Below, piece by piece: positions 8,534 through 18,436 of a stretch of 64,000 nucleotides of DNA. A program made the translations under genes and the position numbers. Origin of the DNA: Mucilaginibacter endophyticus (GTDB taxonomy: Bacteria; Bacteroidota; Bacteroidia; Sphingobacteriales; Sphingobacteriaceae). Where the stretch lies: NCBI RefSeq assembly GCF_003351025.1, contig NZ_QPCG01000003.1:512355-576354 (forward strand). The letters run 5' to 3'. The notes beneath the pieces are model-generated. The model was not told the DNA's origin. It searched no databases and saw only the letters and a program-made list of their open reading frames with translations. The number at the start of each line of letters is the position of its first letter. Positions within the stretch are counted from its first letter, which is position 1.

Positions 8534-10447
8534 TTATATTTTAGTTAATCCAAATACGCTATACAGAAGTACCGCAATAATTCCCAGTACCATGATGAAT
8601 ATGTAGAAACCCACATTACCGGTTTGCAGCAAACGCAGACCTTTACTGGTTTCAATTGTTCCTTTACCTATCCCGTTCACTAAACCATCAATACCTAATT
8701 TGTCTATCACATTATAGAAGAAGGTTGAAAGCCAATCAAGCGGTTTACGAACTATCAGGTCATAAAGCTCATCCAGGTAAAACTTATGGTATGAAAGGCT
8801 TGTGAGTGCAGGGCGCTCTTCTGTATCCGCAACAGGTACACTGCCATTTTTGGCATATTTCATGTATGCATAGGCCATGGCAGCGAAAGCCAACACTACC
8901 GAAGTAGCCATTAACGCATACTCAAGTGATTCAGACAAATGATGCTCGCCTAAAATCTCGTTTGATTTATGGAAAACAGGCTCAAGGAAATGTGCCAGTT
9001 CATGATGTCCGTGTAATACTTCCGGCACGCCTATAAAACCGCCCAAAATTGAAAGGATGGCTAATACGATAAGCGGAATAGTCATTGTTGGAGGCGACTC
9101 ATGCAAGTGGTGCTCCTGCTCATGTGTACCGCGGAATTTTCCGTAAAATGTAAGGTACATCATCCTGAACATATAGAACGAGGTTAACATAGCGGTTAAT
9201 ACACCTACAGCCCAAAATATAGGGCTATGCGCATAAGCATGTGCTAAGATCTCATCTTTTGAAAAGAAGCCTGCAAACGGAGGGATACCTGCGATGGCTA
9301 CTGTACCAATCATCATGGTGGTGAAGGTGGTTTTGATCTTTCCTTTTAAAGCACCCATTTTACGCATATCCTGCTCGCCGCTCATCGCATGGATCACAGA
9401 ACCAGCACCAAGGAACAATAAAGCTTTAAAGAAAGCGTGAGTTAACACGTGGAAGAAAGCACCGGTATAAGCACCAACACCCAAACCTAAAAACATGTAC
9501 CCCAATTGAGATACAGTTGAATAAGCCAATACCTTTTTTATATCTGTTTGCGTTAACGCGATGAGTGCCGCGATAAGTGCCGTTGCTAAACCTATATAAG
9601 CTATCAGCTCCATGGTAAAAGGTGATAAAGTATATAAGATATTTGAACGGGCAATCATATAGATACCAGCTGTAACCATGGTAGCTGCGTGGATCAGGGC
9701 CGAAACGGGGGTCGGGCCGGCCATCGCGTCTGGTAACCAGGTAAACAATGGTAACTGCGCTGATTTACCGCAGGCACCGATAAATAACAATATGGTAATA
9801 AACAATAACGGAGTAGCGCCTGATTTCATAGTAGCCACCTTTGGAAAGACCTCCGCGAACTGGATGCTACCGAAAACGTAAATTATAGTGAAGATCCCTA
9901 ATAAAAAGCCAAGGTCACCAATACGGTTCATTACAAACGCTTTCTTAGCGGCATCCGCATAATCCGGGTTTGTGAACCAGAAACCGATAAGCAGGTATGA
10001 GCATAAACCTACACCCTCCCATCCAATAAACATAATGAGGTAGTTTGAGCCTAAAACCAGCAATAGCATGAAGAAAACGAACAGGTTCAGGTAAGCGAAA
10101 AACTTTCCGAAACCTTCGTCATCATGCATATAACCGATAGAATACAGGTGGATCAGGAAACCAACGCCCGTAATGATCAGCAGCATGATAGCACTTAACT
10201 GATCTATCAGGAATGCGAAAGGGAATTTTAATGCACCAACCGCAAACCAAGTAAAGTAGTTAACGTTGATGGGTACACCAGTTGATTTTACCTGGAAGAA
10301 AGCGGCAAGACTTAAACCAAATGATACCAGTACCAGTAAACTGCCAATAAAGCCAATTACACTTTTTGATAATGAATTACGGCCAAGTCCGTTTATAACA
10401 AAACCGGCTAACGGTAATATAGGAATAAGCCAGATATATTTATCCAT
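8534..10447 (-). CDS. nuoL: NADH-quinone oxidoreductase subunit L
   Basis: The protein has 637 aa, the longest antiporter-like subunit, with about 16 transmembrane helices and the C-terminal extension that includes the lateral amphipathic helix. Key motifs are MFIGWEGVGLCSYLLIGFW (pump glutamate), KSAQLPLFTWLPDAMAGPTP, SALIHAATMVTAGIYMIAR and KKVLAYSTVSQLGYM. It couples quinone reduction to proton export in the inner membrane. It is separated from nuoK by a 192-bp gap that carries repeat-like DNA, unusual for an operon that is otherwise tightly packed. Confidence 0.97.
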   Translation of the reverse strand: MDKYIWLIPILPLAGFVINGLGRNSLSKSVIGFIGSLLVLVSFGLSLAAFFQVKSTGVPINVNYFTWFAVGALKFPFAFLIDQLSAIMLLIITGVGFLIHLYSIGYMHDDEGFGKFFAYLNLFVFFMLLLVLGSNYLIMFIGWEGVGLCSYLLIGFWFTNPDYADAAKKAFVMNRIGDLGFLLGIFTIIYVFGSIQFAEVFPKVATMKSGATPLLFITILLFIGACGKSAQLPLFTWLPDAMAGPTPVSALIHAATMVTAGIYMIARSNILYTLSPFTMELIAYIGLATALIAALIALTQTDIKKVLAYSTVSQLGYMFLGLGVGAYTGAFFHVLTHAFFKALLFLGAGSVIHAMSGEQDMRKMGALKGKIKTTFTTMMIGTVAIAGIPPFAGFFSKDEILAHAYAHSPIFWAVGVLTAMLTSFYMFRMMYLTFYGKFRGTHEQEHHLHESPPTMTIPLIVLAILSILGGFIGVPEVLHGHHELAHFLEPVFHKSNEILGEHHLSESLEYALMATSVVLAFAAMAYAYMKYAKNGSVPVADTEERPALTSLSYHKFYLDELYDLIVRKPLDWLSTFFYNVIDKLGIDGLVNGIGKGTIETSKGLRLLQTGNVGFYIFIMVLGIIAVLLYSVFGLTKI

Positions 10448-10639
10448 GTTCGATGTTGTACGTTTTACGTGTTACGTTATACGTTTTAAATTATCAGATC
10501 CATCATTACCAGGATTAAGCCCCCCTTCCGAACATCTCTGTATAGTTGGGGATTGCTTCGTACCTCGCAATGACGCTTTTAATATTTATTAGAACTTATC
10601 AAATCCGAAATCGAAACTCCGAAATCCGAAATCACAGAT
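10448..10639. repeat. Repeat-type spacer between nuoK and nuoL
   Basis: The spacer is 192 bp with no gene. It holds three kinds of repetitive DNA: a low-complexity run built of TACGTTTT/ACGTGTTACG units (about 10457-10489), an element with GGGGATTGCTTCGTACCTCG (10547-10566) that forms ATTGC/GCAAT inverted ends (10552-10571), and direct copies of TCCGAAATC (about 10602-10633). The middle element resembles a widespread bacterial interspersed repeat. That identification is from memory. Confidence 0.6.
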
Positions 10640-10969
10640 CTACCACTTTAACCTGTTCAGTACGTTGATATCAATTGAGTTGGTGTTACGGTAAATCATC
10701 ACGATGATAGCTAAGCCCACCGCAACTTCGGCAGCGGCCAGCGCCATGATAAAAAACACGAACACTTGTCCGGTAGCATCACCCCTGTATACCGAAAACG
10801 CGGTAAGCAGCAAGTTAACCGAGTTAAGCATCAGCTCAACCGACATGAAGATCACGATAGCATTACGGCGGATTAATACGCCCATTACGCCTATAGCAAA
10901 AATGATGGTGCTTAATAATATGTAATGATTAAGCGGCACGGCGTGCATAGTATTTGTTAAACTTTCCAT
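10640..10969 (-). CDS. nuoK: NADH-quinone oxidoreductase subunit K
   Basis: The protein has 109 aa and three transmembrane helices. It is a small membrane subunit of complex I. The conserved acidic residue needed for proton transfer sits in [21 protein letters not shown], and [19 protein letters not shown] is the family's third helix. Its ATG shares one base with the nuoJ stop (10969), so translation is coupled. Confidence 0.97.
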   Translation of the reverse strand: MESLTNTMHAVPLNHYILLSTIIFAIGVMGVLIRRNAIVIFMSVELMLNSVNLLLTAFSVYRGDATGQVFVFFIMALAAAEVAVGLAIIVMIYRNTNSIDINVLNRLKW

Positions 10970-11472
10970 TATGCTGCTTTAGGTTCCTTTTCTTTAGTGG
11001 CCAATAATACCGCGCCTACCATTGCCGATAGCAACAGTACCGATGACACTTCAAATGGCAATAAAAATTCGTTGAACAATACTTTACCTAAGTTTTTTAC
11101 AAGGCCCAGATCGGGGTTTTGTAACAATACAGGGTTTGATGCTCCAATCAGTTTAAGCGATGAGGCTACAGCTACAGCTAATATGCCACCACCAAAAACA
11201 CCTGCTACTTTAACCATAAATGGTTTTACAGGTTCCGACTCCTTGTTAAGGTTGATCAGCATCAGCGTATACAGGAACAATACCAATATAGCGCCCATGT
11301 ATACAATGAAATTTACAATCGCCAAAAATTGAGCGTTAAGCAAAATGTAGTGGATGGTGAAAGTAAAAAAGGTAAGGATCAGATAAAGGATACTATGTAC
11401 CGGATTTTTGGCCGAGATTACCAATATCGAAAAGAATATGGACAAAAATGCGATGAAGTAAAATGTACTCAT
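10969..11472 (-). CDS. nuoJ: NADH-quinone oxidoreductase subunit J
   Basis: The protein has 167 aa and five transmembrane helices, matching NuoJ. The hallmark [21 protein letters not shown] and the third-helix [22 protein letters not shown], which holds the pi-bulge linked to redox coupling, are present. It follows nuoI by 56 bp and overlaps nuoK by one base. Confidence 0.96.
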   Translation of the reverse strand: MSTFYFIAFLSIFFSILVISAKNPVHSILYLILTFFTFTIHYILLNAQFLAIVNFIVYMGAILVLFLYTLMLINLNKESEPVKPFMVKVAGVFGGGILAVAVASSLKLIGASNPVLLQNPDLGLVKNLGKVLFNEFLLPFEVSSVLLLSAMVGAVLLATKEKEPKAA

Positions 11473-11528
11473 GTTTTTATTTACAAAATACCTTTACCCT
11501 TTAGGTAGGGCAAAGGTATAAAACTTCT

Positions 11529-12026
11529 TTATTGATTTAAGGGTGCTTCTACTAATTTGTCTTTACCGTAAATAAAATCCTTCCTTAAATAGTCAGAAGG
11601 TACAATATCACCGTCAAGATAAATAGCTTCTTTAGGGCAGGCCTCTTCGCACAAACCGCAGAAAATGCAACGCAACATGTTGATTTCATAAACCGCGGCG
11701 TATTTCTCCTCGCGGTACAAGTGCTCTTCACCTTTCTGACGCTCAGCAGCTGTCATGGTAATAGCTTCGGCTGGGCATGATAATGCGCAAAGGCCGCAAG
11801 CTGTGCAACGCTCTTTACCGTCTTCATCGCGCTTCAAAGAGTGCATGCCACGGAAGTTTTCCGAAAATTCACGCTTCTCTTCAGGATAGCTGATGGTTAC
11901 CGGCTTTTTGAAAAAGTGTTTCATTGTAGTGGATAAACCGCCTACAATAGCCGGCAGGTAAGCACGCTCTAAAAAATTGAGGGGCTTAACTTCCAGTGCT
12001 TTTCGTTTATTGCTTAATGATTCCAT
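11529..12026 (-). CDS. nuoI: NADH-quinone oxidoreductase subunit I, two [4Fe-4S] clusters
   Basis: The protein has 165 aa. It carries the N6a/N6b clusters that pass electrons to NuoB. Two ferredoxin motifs are seen: CTACGLCALSCPAEA and CIFCGLCEEACPKEA. The N-terminal stretch YLPAIVGGLSTTMKHFFKKP is the membrane-associated part typical of NuoI. It is 17 bp after nuoH. Confidence 0.97.
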   Translation of the reverse strand: MESLSNKRKALEVKPLNFLERAYLPAIVGGLSTTMKHFFKKPVTISYPEEKREFSENFRGMHSLKRDEDGKERCTACGLCALSCPAEAITMTAAERQKGEEHLYREEKYAAVYEINMLRCIFCGLCEEACPKEAIYLDGDIVPSDYLRKDFIYGKDKLVEAPLNQ

Positions 12027-12043
12027 TTTTTTAAAACTCCAAT

Positions 12044-13075
12044 CTATTTAAGTAATGTACTAATCACGCCTGTAAGCACGATGTTGGCAATAGCCAATGG
12101 AATTAATATTTTCCAACCCAAATCCATCAACTGGTCATAACGGAAACGCGGGATTGTCCAACGTACCCACATGAAGAAGAAGATAGAGAAGAATATCTTA
12201 CCAAATAACACCACAACACCAATCAGCGGACCGATGGTTGGGCCCACGTGCGCGGCAACCCAATCCATGCCTGGGTAGTTATAACCACCCCAGTAAAGGG
12301 TAGCCATTACTGCCGATGAAATGAACATGTTGATATATTCGGCAAACAGGTAAAAACCTAATTTCATTGATGAGTACTCGGTGTGATAACCACCTACAAG
12401 TTCGGTTTCGCACTCAGGTAAGTCGAACGGTGAACGGTTGGTTTCGGCAAAAGCACACACCAGGAACAGTATGAAGCCAAGTGGCTGTCTCCAAACGTTC
12501 CAGGCAAAACCATGTTGTTGCTCGGCAATTTCTTTAAGGCTTAAAGTACCGGTAAGCATCAGCAGGGCGATGATAGATAAGCCCATCGAAATCTCGTAGC
12601 TGATGTTTTGCGAAGCAGCACGGATAGCACCCAACAAGGAGTATTTATTGTTTGATGCCCAGCCACCTATCATGATACCGTAAACACCTAATGATACTAC
12701 ACCAAAAATATATAGTACACCCACGTTGATATCGGTAACCTGCAGATCAAATGTATGACCGCCGATAGCAATAGCTGATCCCCATGGAATAACAGCAGAA
12801 CCAATACAAGCAGTTAAAATAGCTAATGAAGGGCCCACAATGAACAGGAAACCGGTTGCATTGGTCGGGATGATCTCTTCTTTTAAAAACATTTTACCAC
12901 CATCGGCAAGGGGTTGTAAAATACCCCACGGGCCGGCGCGGTTAGGGCCTATCCTATCCTGGAAAAATGCGGCAACCTTACGCTCAGCATAAGTTGAGTA
13001 CATAGCTACAACCAGGCTGATAGCGAAAATCACAACGATCAGTACGATCCTGAATATTAAATCGGTAGTTTCCAT
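12044..13075 (-). CDS. nuoH: NADH-quinone oxidoreductase subunit H
   Basis: The protein has 343 aa and about eight transmembrane helices. NuoH links the peripheral arm to the membrane arm and forms part of the quinone site. Family motifs are AERKVAAFFQDRIGPNRAGP, LADGGKMFLKEEIIP, and the acidic loop SPFDLPECETELVGGYHTEY. Its ATG shares one base with the nuoG stop. Confidence 0.97.
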   Translation of the reverse strand: METTDLIFRIVLIVVIFAISLVVAMYSTYAERKVAAFFQDRIGPNRAGPWGILQPLADGGKMFLKEEIIPTNATGFLFIVGPSLAILTACIGSAVIPWGSAIAIGGHTFDLQVTDINVGVLYIFGVVSLGVYGIMIGGWASNNKYSLLGAIRAASQNISYEISMGLSIIALLMLTGTLSLKEIAEQQHGFAWNVWRQPLGFILFLVCAFAETNRSPFDLPECETELVGGYHTEYSSMKLGFYLFAEYINMFISSAVMATLYWGGYNYPGMDWVAAHVGPTIGPLIGVVVLFGKIFFSIFFFMWVRWTIPRFRYDQLMDLGWKILIPLAIANIVLTGVISTLLK

Positions 13076-14070
13076 TATAAGCGGGTCTCCCTTTCAAATT
13101 GTTCTTTATTAGCCTCCATCAATACCGGGTTGGTTTTAACAACCGGCAGTGGCGTAAACTCGTAATGGTTAGCACTGATCACTGATTGATGAGATACCTT
13201 ACGCGGACCTTCAATTACCCAATCGGCAGTTTTCTTTTTATCAAAACGACAGGTGTTGCAGATAAACTCTTCAACCTCGCCATAAACATCTTTACGGCCC
13301 GTTACCCTGATCACGTCTTCGCCTTTGTACCATAAGGTAACTTTACCACAGCATTTATCGCAATCGCGGTGTGCTTCAACCGGTTTGGTAAACCATACAC
13401 GGTTTTTAAAGCGGAAGGTTTTATCAGTTAAAGCGCCTACCGGGCAAACATCAATCACGTTGCCAGAAAAATCGTTATCAACAGCTTTGCTGATGTAGGT
13501 AGATATTTCTGAATGATCGCCCCTGTTCAGGATACCATGTAAACGGGTGTTAGTGATCTGATCGGCAGTGAACACACAACGGTAGCAAAGGATGCAACGG
13601 GTCATGTGTAGCTGGATCTTATCACCGATATCGATCTTTTCAAATGTACGGCGGTCAAACTCGTAACGGGTTTTAGCGGCGCCGTGTTCAAAGCCAAGAT
13701 CCTGAAGATGACATTCGCCGGCCTGGTCGCACACAGGACAATCAAGCGGGTGATTGATCAGCAGCATTTCTACCACGCCTTTACGGGCTTCAACAACCTC
13801 TGGCGAAGTAATATTTTGTACCTCCATACCATCCATAACACCGGTACGGCAAGAAGCCACCAGCTTAGGCATAGGGCGCGGATCTTTTTCTGATCCTTTG
13901 GTAACCTTAACCAAACAGGTACGGCATTTACCGCCGCTGCCCTGCAGCTTAGAGTAATAGCACATTGCAGGCGGAACAATATCGCCACCTATCTGCCTTG
14001 CGGCATTCAGGATGCTTGTTCCGGGTTCTACATCAACGGTTATTCCGTCTATTGTTACTTTCATTGACAT
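13075..14070 (-). CDS. nuoG: NADH-quinone oxidoreductase subunit G, short form (2Fe-2S/4Fe-4S protein)
   Basis: The protein has 331 aa. It carries the N1b ligands (C37, C49, C52, C74), the N3 ligands (H107, C111, C114, C120 in HPLDCPVCDQAGEC) and the N4 ligands (C159, C162, C165, C209), so electron transfer from NuoF to NuoI is preserved. A residual cysteine-rich segment follows (C237, C240, C241, C271, C274), but the large C-terminal molybdopterin-oxidoreductase domain of proteobacterial NuoG (over 700 aa) is absent. Short NuoG proteins of this size are, as I recall, normal in this group. The next gene starts immediately, so this is not a broken gene. Confidence 0.92.
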   Translation of the reverse strand: MSMKVTIDGITVDVEPGTSILNAARQIGGDIVPPAMCYYSKLQGSGGKCRTCLVKVTKGSEKDPRPMPKLVASCRTGVMDGMEVQNITSPEVVEARKGVVEMLLINHPLDCPVCDQAGECHLQDLGFEHGAAKTRYEFDRRTFEKIDIGDKIQLHMTRCILCYRCVFTADQITNTRLHGILNRGDHSEISTYISKAVDNDFSGNVIDVCPVGALTDKTFRFKNRVWFTKPVEAHRDCDKCCGKVTLWYKGEDVIRVTGRKDVYGEVEEFICNTCRFDKKKTADWVIEGPRKVSHQSVISANHYEFTPLPVVKTNPVLMEANKEQFERETRL

Positions 14071-14180
14071 TTAATAATAACGTCGTTTATAAATTCTAAA
14101 TCCTGATCCCCAATATGGGATATGGATAATATGCATTTCAAAAGTCTTCCGCTAACTGGCGGAGAGATTAGAGGGGCGTT
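14071..14180. repeat. Spacer with a small inverted repeat between nuoF and nuoG
   Basis: The spacer is 110 bp with no gene. It holds a hairpin of TCCGC (14148-14152) and GCGGA (14159-14163), followed by GAGATTAGAGGGGCG. This resembles a palindromic repeat seen in related genomes (recalled, not searched). A second weak dyad, ATCCC/GGGAT, lies at about 14106-14121. It may modulate message stability between nuoF and nuoG. Confidence 0.45.
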
Positions 14181-15539
14181 TTACGCGGTCTCAACAACTT
14201 TCAACGGATCAGCATAATGTGCCAAACCATAATTTCTTGAAGTTGCTTCGCTTGCGTTAGTTACGTGCCATTCAAATTCATCCCTGAAATGGCGGATAGC
14301 GCTGGCCACCGGCCATGCTGCCGCGTCACCCAGCGGACAAATGGTATTTCCTTCTATTTTCTTTGATACATCAACCAGCAGGTCCATGTCGCTCATTTTG
14401 CCATGGCCATACTCCAAACGATGTAATACTTTTTCCATCCAGCCGGTACCTTCACGGCAAGGCGAACATTGTCCGCAGCTTTCATGATGATAAAAACGGG
14501 CAAAATTCCAGGTATTACGTACAATACACGCATCCTCATCATAAGCGATGAAACCACCCGAACCCAACATGGTGCCACTTACGAAACCACCGTCTGATAA
14601 TGACTCATAGCTCATCAAACGGGCTTCGTTATTAATGGTTTTCAGGATCAGGTTAGCCGGTAAAATCGGCACTGATGAACCACCCGCAACAACAGCTTTT
14701 AAGCGTTTGCCGTTGGCAATACCACCACAATACTCATCCGAATAAATAAATTCTTCAACAGGGACACCGAGTTCAATTTCATAAACTCCTGGTTTTTTCA
14801 GGTTACCACCTGCCGAAATCAATTTAGTACCAGTACTACGACCGATACCTATTTTAGCATATTCATCGCCACCTTCATTAATGATAGGTACAACAGCAGC
14901 AATTGATTCAACGTTGTTTACTACCGTAGGGCAGCCATATAAACCAGCGATAGCCGGGAATGGTGGTTTAATGCGTGGGTTACCACGTTTACCTTCCAAT
15001 GATTCCAGCAAAGCAGTTTCCTCACCGCAGATATAAGCACCACCACCGGGTTGAACGTAAAGTTCAAGATCGTAACCTGTACCTAATATGTTTTTACCTA
15101 AAAAGCCTTTTGCTTTTGCTTCCGCGATAGCTCTTTCCAGGATCCTTACCTGTGGCATCATTTCGCCGCGCAGGTAGATATATGATGTGTTTGCACCCAG
15201 CGCAAAGCTTGATACAATCATACCCTCAATTAATAAGTGAGGGATGTAAGTCATCAGATAACGGTCTTTAAAAGTACCGGGTTCAGATTCGTCACCGTTG
15301 CAAACCAGGTAACGTGCTACGCCTTCGGGTTTAGCCAAAAAACTCCACTTCATACCTGTAGGGAAGCCTGCACCACCGCGGCCACGTAAGCCCGATTTCT
15401 TAACCTCTTCAACAATCGCCTCGGGCGACATGGTTTTTAATGCTTTCTCAACAGAAGCATAGCCACCTTTTGAGCGGTAAACATCAAATGTATTGATGCC
15501 GGGTACGTTTATATGTTCTAAAAGTAATTTCCGTCCCAT
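14181..15539 (-). CDS. nuoF: NADH-quinone oxidoreductase subunit F (NADH/FMN-binding)
   Basis: The protein has 452 aa. NuoF binds NADH and FMN and carries the [4Fe-4S] cluster N3 that receives electrons. Motifs seen are the NADH-binding [21 protein letters not shown]-binding [20 protein letters not shown], and the cluster ligands in [17 protein letters not shown] with the distant cysteine in [13 protein letters not shown]. It starts 3 bp after nuoE, consistent with the E-F module being translated together. Confidence 0.97.
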   Translation of the reverse strand: MGRKLLLEHINVPGINTFDVYRSKGGYASVEKALKTMSPEAIVEEVKKSGLRGRGGAGFPTGMKWSFLAKPEGVARYLVCNGDESEPGTFKDRYLMTYIPHLLIEGMIVSSFALGANTSYIYLRGEMMPQVRILERAIAEAKAKGFLGKNILGTGYDLELYVQPGGGAYICGEETALLESLEGKRGNPRIKPPFPAIAGLYGCPTVVNNVESIAAVVPIINEGGDEYAKIGIGRSTGTKLISAGGNLKKPGVYEIELGVPVEEFIYSDEYCGGIANGKRLKAVVAGGSSVPILPANLILKTINNEARLMSYESLSDGGFVSGTMLGSGGFIAYDEDACIVRNTWNFARFYHHESCGQCSPCREGTGWMEKVLHRLEYGHGKMSDMDLLVDVSKKIEGNTICPLGDAAAWPVASAIRHFRDEFEWHVTNASEATSRNYGLAHYADPLKVVETA

Positions 15540-15542
15540 AGC

Positions 15543-16067
15543 TTAGTTCTTAGCTTTCGCCTTTAAATCACTGATCAATTTATCTACCGACTCGTTGGTC
15601 AGGTTTTCATAAAAAGTATACTCAGGGCCAATTTGTAATACAGGGCCAAAACCACAGGCAGCAAGGCACTCCACCCCTCTCCAGCTAAATAAGCCGTCGG
15701 GAGTAACTTCACCTTCTTTTACGCCAAGGGTTTCTTCAATATGATCCATGATCTTTTCGGCACCTACCAGGCAGCAGCCGCTTGTACGGCAAACTTCCAG
15801 TACGTACTTGCCCTGCGGGCGTAAAAAGTACATGGTATAAAACGTAGCAACCTCATACACCTCAATAGGCAGGATGCTTAAATATTCGGCAACTTTATCC
15901 ATTGCAGGCGCGCTTACCCAACCAAACTCCGCCTGTACCAGGTGAAGGATTGGCAATAAGCCCGATTTTTGTTTTCCCTGCGGATAACGGCTAACTATTT
16001 CATCAAATTTGGTGATCAGTTCCGGCGAAAATTCAACCGGTTCCTGAGCTTCGTCAACTCTAAGCAT
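15543..16067 (-). CDS. nuoE: NADH-quinone oxidoreductase subunit E (2Fe-2S thioredoxin-like)
   Basis: The protein has 174 aa. It has a helical N-terminus and a thioredoxin-like [2Fe-2S] domain with ligands in VCRTSGCCLVGAEK and CLAACGFGPVLQI (cluster N1a). It is part of the NADH-oxidising module with NuoF. It overlaps the end of nuoD by 8 bp and is followed 3 bp later by nuoF. Confidence 0.96.
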   Translation of the reverse strand: MLRVDEAQEPVEFSPELITKFDEIVSRYPQGKQKSGLLPILHLVQAEFGWVSAPAMDKVAEYLSILPIEVYEVATFYTMYFLRPQGKYVLEVCRTSGCCLVGAEKIMDHIEETLGVKEGEVTPDGLFSWRGVECLAACGFGPVLQIGPEYTFYENLTNESVDKLISDLKAKAKN

Positions 16068-17271
16068 CTAACTCTCCGGCTATAACGTTTAAACTACTCA
16101 TGTTAATAATAGCATCTGATAATAACATACCACGGCTCATTGGCGCATACATCTGGTAATTGATGAAGCTTGGCCTGCGGAAATGCAAACGGTATGGCGA
16201 ACGGCCACCGTCATTTACCAAGTAAAAACCAAGTTCGCCGTTAGCACCCTCAACCGAATGATAAACCTCGGTAGTTGGGGTTGGAATTTCGCCCATCACA
16301 ATTTTAAAGTGATAGATCAAGGCTTCCATGTTGTTATAAACTTCCTCTTTCGGAGGCAGGTAAAACTCAGGTACATCAGCGTGGAAAATATCGCTTGGTT
16401 CTTTATCAAGTTTGGCTAATGCCTGCTCAATAATTCTTAAGCTTTGCCACATCTCTTCGTTACGAACCAAAAAGCGACTGTAAACATCGCCATTATCACC
16501 TACCGGTACTTCAAAATCAAAGTCCTCATATGATGAATATGGGTTCATGGCCCTTACGTCGTAATCTACACCTGCAGCACGCAAAAGCGGGCCGGTCCAG
16601 CTGTAGCTCAAAGCTGTTTCTGCAGATACAGCAGCAACATCACGGGTACGGTCAACGAAGATCCTGTTACGGTTAAACAGGCTTTCAAACTCTTTAAGAG
16701 TTTTAGGGAAGTTCTTTAAAAACGCGCGGAGTTTATCAAAAGCACGACTGTTGAAGTTACGCTCAAATCCGCCTATACGACCAATATTGGTGGTAAGACG
16801 TGAACCGCAAACTTCCTCGTATATTTCATAAATAGCCTCACGGTGCTCCATCATGTACAGGAAGCCAGTAAAAGCGCCGGTATCTACACCCAATACACCG
16901 TTACAGATAATGTGATCGGCAATACGGGCAAGCTCCATTACAATTACGCGCAGGTAATCAACACGTTTAGGAGTCTGAATATTTAAAAGCTTTTCAACCG
17001 TCATGTGCCAGCCCATATTATTAATAGGCGAAGAGCAATAATTTAAACGGTCGGTTAGTGGAGTGATCTGGTAAAATGGCCTGTGTTCGGCAATTTTTTC
17101 AAATGCGCGGTGAATATAACCAATGGTTGATACACCGCTAACGATACGTTCGCCATCAAGTTGGAGCACGTTTTGAAACACACCATGGGTGGCCGGGTGC
17201 GTTGGGCCCAGATTCAGGGTCGATAGCTCGCTTTGCGGATCGTTATCTGTATATACAGGATGATTTTGCAT
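16060..17271 (-). CDS. nuoD: NADH-quinone oxidoreductase subunit D (49 kDa)
   Basis: The protein has 403 aa. NuoD forms the quinone-binding cavity with NuoB and is related to the large subunit of NiFe hydrogenases. Seen are the N-terminal LNLGPTHPATHGVFQNVLQL (quinone-site histidine), GYIHRAFEKIAEHRPFYQ, and the C-terminal SVEGANGELGFYLVNDGG with RPSFINYQ. NuoC is a separate gene here, unlike the fused NuoCD of enterobacteria. A 119-bp gap with low-complexity DNA separates it from nuoC. Confidence 0.97.
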   Translation of the reverse strand: MQNHPVYTDNDPQSELSTLNLGPTHPATHGVFQNVLQLDGERIVSGVSTIGYIHRAFEKIAEHRPFYQITPLTDRLNYCSSPINNMGWHMTVEKLLNIQTPKRVDYLRVIVMELARIADHIICNGVLGVDTGAFTGFLYMMEHREAIYEIYEEVCGSRLTTNIGRIGGFERNFNSRAFDKLRAFLKNFPKTLKEFESLFNRNRIFVDRTRDVAAVSAETALSYSWTGPLLRAAGVDYDVRAMNPYSSYEDFDFEVPVGDNGDVYSRFLVRNEEMWQSLRIIEQALAKLDKEPSDIFHADVPEFYLPPKEEVYNNMEALIYHFKIVMGEIPTPTTEVYHSVEGANGELGFYLVNDGGRSPYRLHFRRPSFINYQMYAPMSRGMLLSDAIINMSSLNVIAGELDA

Positions 17272-17390
17272 CAGTATTGTTATTAGCGTCTAAGAGCAAG
17301 GAAGGCAGGAATCAGAATGAAGACTTGATCTTACTTCTTAATTCTCAAACTCTTGTTTCTCGATTCTCAATTTCTTAATTCTATATTTTA
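17272..17390. repeat. Low-complexity spacer between nuoC and nuoD
   Basis: The spacer is 119 bp with no gene. On the minus strand it reads as degenerate repeats of AGAATTAAGAA, TTGAGAATCGAGAA and similar units (about 17327-17382). Such purine-rich near-repeats are common between genes in this group (recalled). No promoter or RNA gene is evident. Confidence 0.5.
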
Positions 17391-17894
17391 CTATCTTCCG
17401 AAATAGAAATCCTTTTTATCAACACGGTTAGGATCTTCCAGCGGAAATTCCTTGCGCATTGGGAAAGCGGTCATGTCATCTACGTTCAAAATACGACGAA
17501 GATCAGGATGCCCATCAAAAATAACCCCGAAAAAATCATAAGTTTCGCGTTCCATCCAGTTAGCACCATCCCAAAGTACAGTAGCTGTTGGAATGTGCAC
17601 ATCAGTGCCTTCTAAAAACACTTTGATCCTGATACGGGTATTAGTTGTTAAACTGTGCAGGTGATAAATAATGCCTATCGGCTTTTCCTGCTCAGGGTAA
17701 TGGATACCTGTAATATCTGTCAGGAAAGTGAACTTAAGCTCAGGATCTGTTTTCAGAAACGATAGCAGATCAATGATTGTTTCACGACCGGTTTCTACAG
17801 TAAGCAGTTCGTACGGCTCACCAATAACCGTTACTGAAGTATCAAATTTATCGGCTATAGCCTTTATAAGCTGTTCGTTAGGTATCTTAGCCAT
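17391..17894 (-). CDS. nuoC: NADH-quinone oxidoreductase subunit C (30 kDa)
   Basis: The protein has 167 aa. The NuoC hallmark is ANWMERETYDFFGVIFDGHPDLRRIL near the C-terminus, with an upstream LTDITGIHYPEQEKPIGIIYHL. It forms the quinone-module core with NuoB and NuoD. It shares one base with the end of nuoB (17894). Confidence 0.96.
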   Translation of the reverse strand: MAKIPNEQLIKAIADKFDTSVTVIGEPYELLTVETGRETIIDLLSFLKTDPELKFTFLTDITGIHYPEQEKPIGIIYHLHSLTTNTRIRIKVFLEGTDVHIPTATVLWDGANWMERETYDFFGVIFDGHPDLRRILNVDDMTAFPMRKEFPLEDPNRVDKKDFYFGR

Positions 17895-18436
17895 TATTGG
17901 ATTCCGTATTTAGCTAACAATTCCTGGTATTTAGGCTCATTCCTTCTGCGGAGAGATTCTGTTTTAACCAGTTCCTGAATATTCATAAAACCATCAATAA
18001 TCGCCTCCGGCCTTGGCGGGCAGCCTGGTACATAAACATCTACCGGGATAACCTCATCAATACCTTGTAAAACGGAGTAAGTATCAAATATACCACCGCT
18101 TGAAGCACAAGCGCCAACAGCCATAACCCAACGTGGTTCGGCCATTTGTAGATAAACCTGGCGAAGTACAGGGGCCATCTTTTTAGCAATGGTACCCATA
18201 ACCATCAACAAATCTGCCTGACGTGGTGAAAAGCTCAAACGCTCTGCACCAAAACGCGAAAGATCATAGTGAGATGCCATGGTGGCCATAAACTCAATAC
18301 CGCAGCATGAAGTAGCAAAAGGTAAAGGCCATAATGAATTTGAGCGAGCTATACCTATTACTTTATCAAGCGAGGTAGCAAAAAACCCGGCGCCTTCAAC
18401 TCCGGCAGGGGCATCAACTAATTGAATATCACTCAT
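17894..18436 (-). CDS. nuoB: NADH-quinone oxidoreductase subunit B, cluster N2
   Basis: The protein has 180 aa. NuoB holds the terminal [4Fe-4S] cluster N2 that reduces quinone. The ligands are in PFATSCCGIEFMA (adjacent cysteines), AVGACASSGG and YVPGCPPRPEAIIDG. Its start is 125 bp downstream of the nuoA stop. Confidence 0.97.
   Translation of the reverse strand: MSDIQLVDAPAGVEGAGFFATSLDKVIGIARSNSLWPLPFATSCCGIEFMATMASHYDLSRFGAERLSFSPRQADLLMVMGTIAKKMAPVLRQVYLQMAEPRWVMAVGACASSGGIFDTYSVLQGIDEVIPVDVYVPGCPPRPEAIIDGFMNIQELVKTESLRRRNEPKYQELLAKYGIQ

Noticed and set aside
13075..14070. Frameshifted or truncated nuoG
   Set aside because: The gene ends cleanly at a stop that shares a base with nuoH, and all cluster ligands are present, so it is a natural short form.
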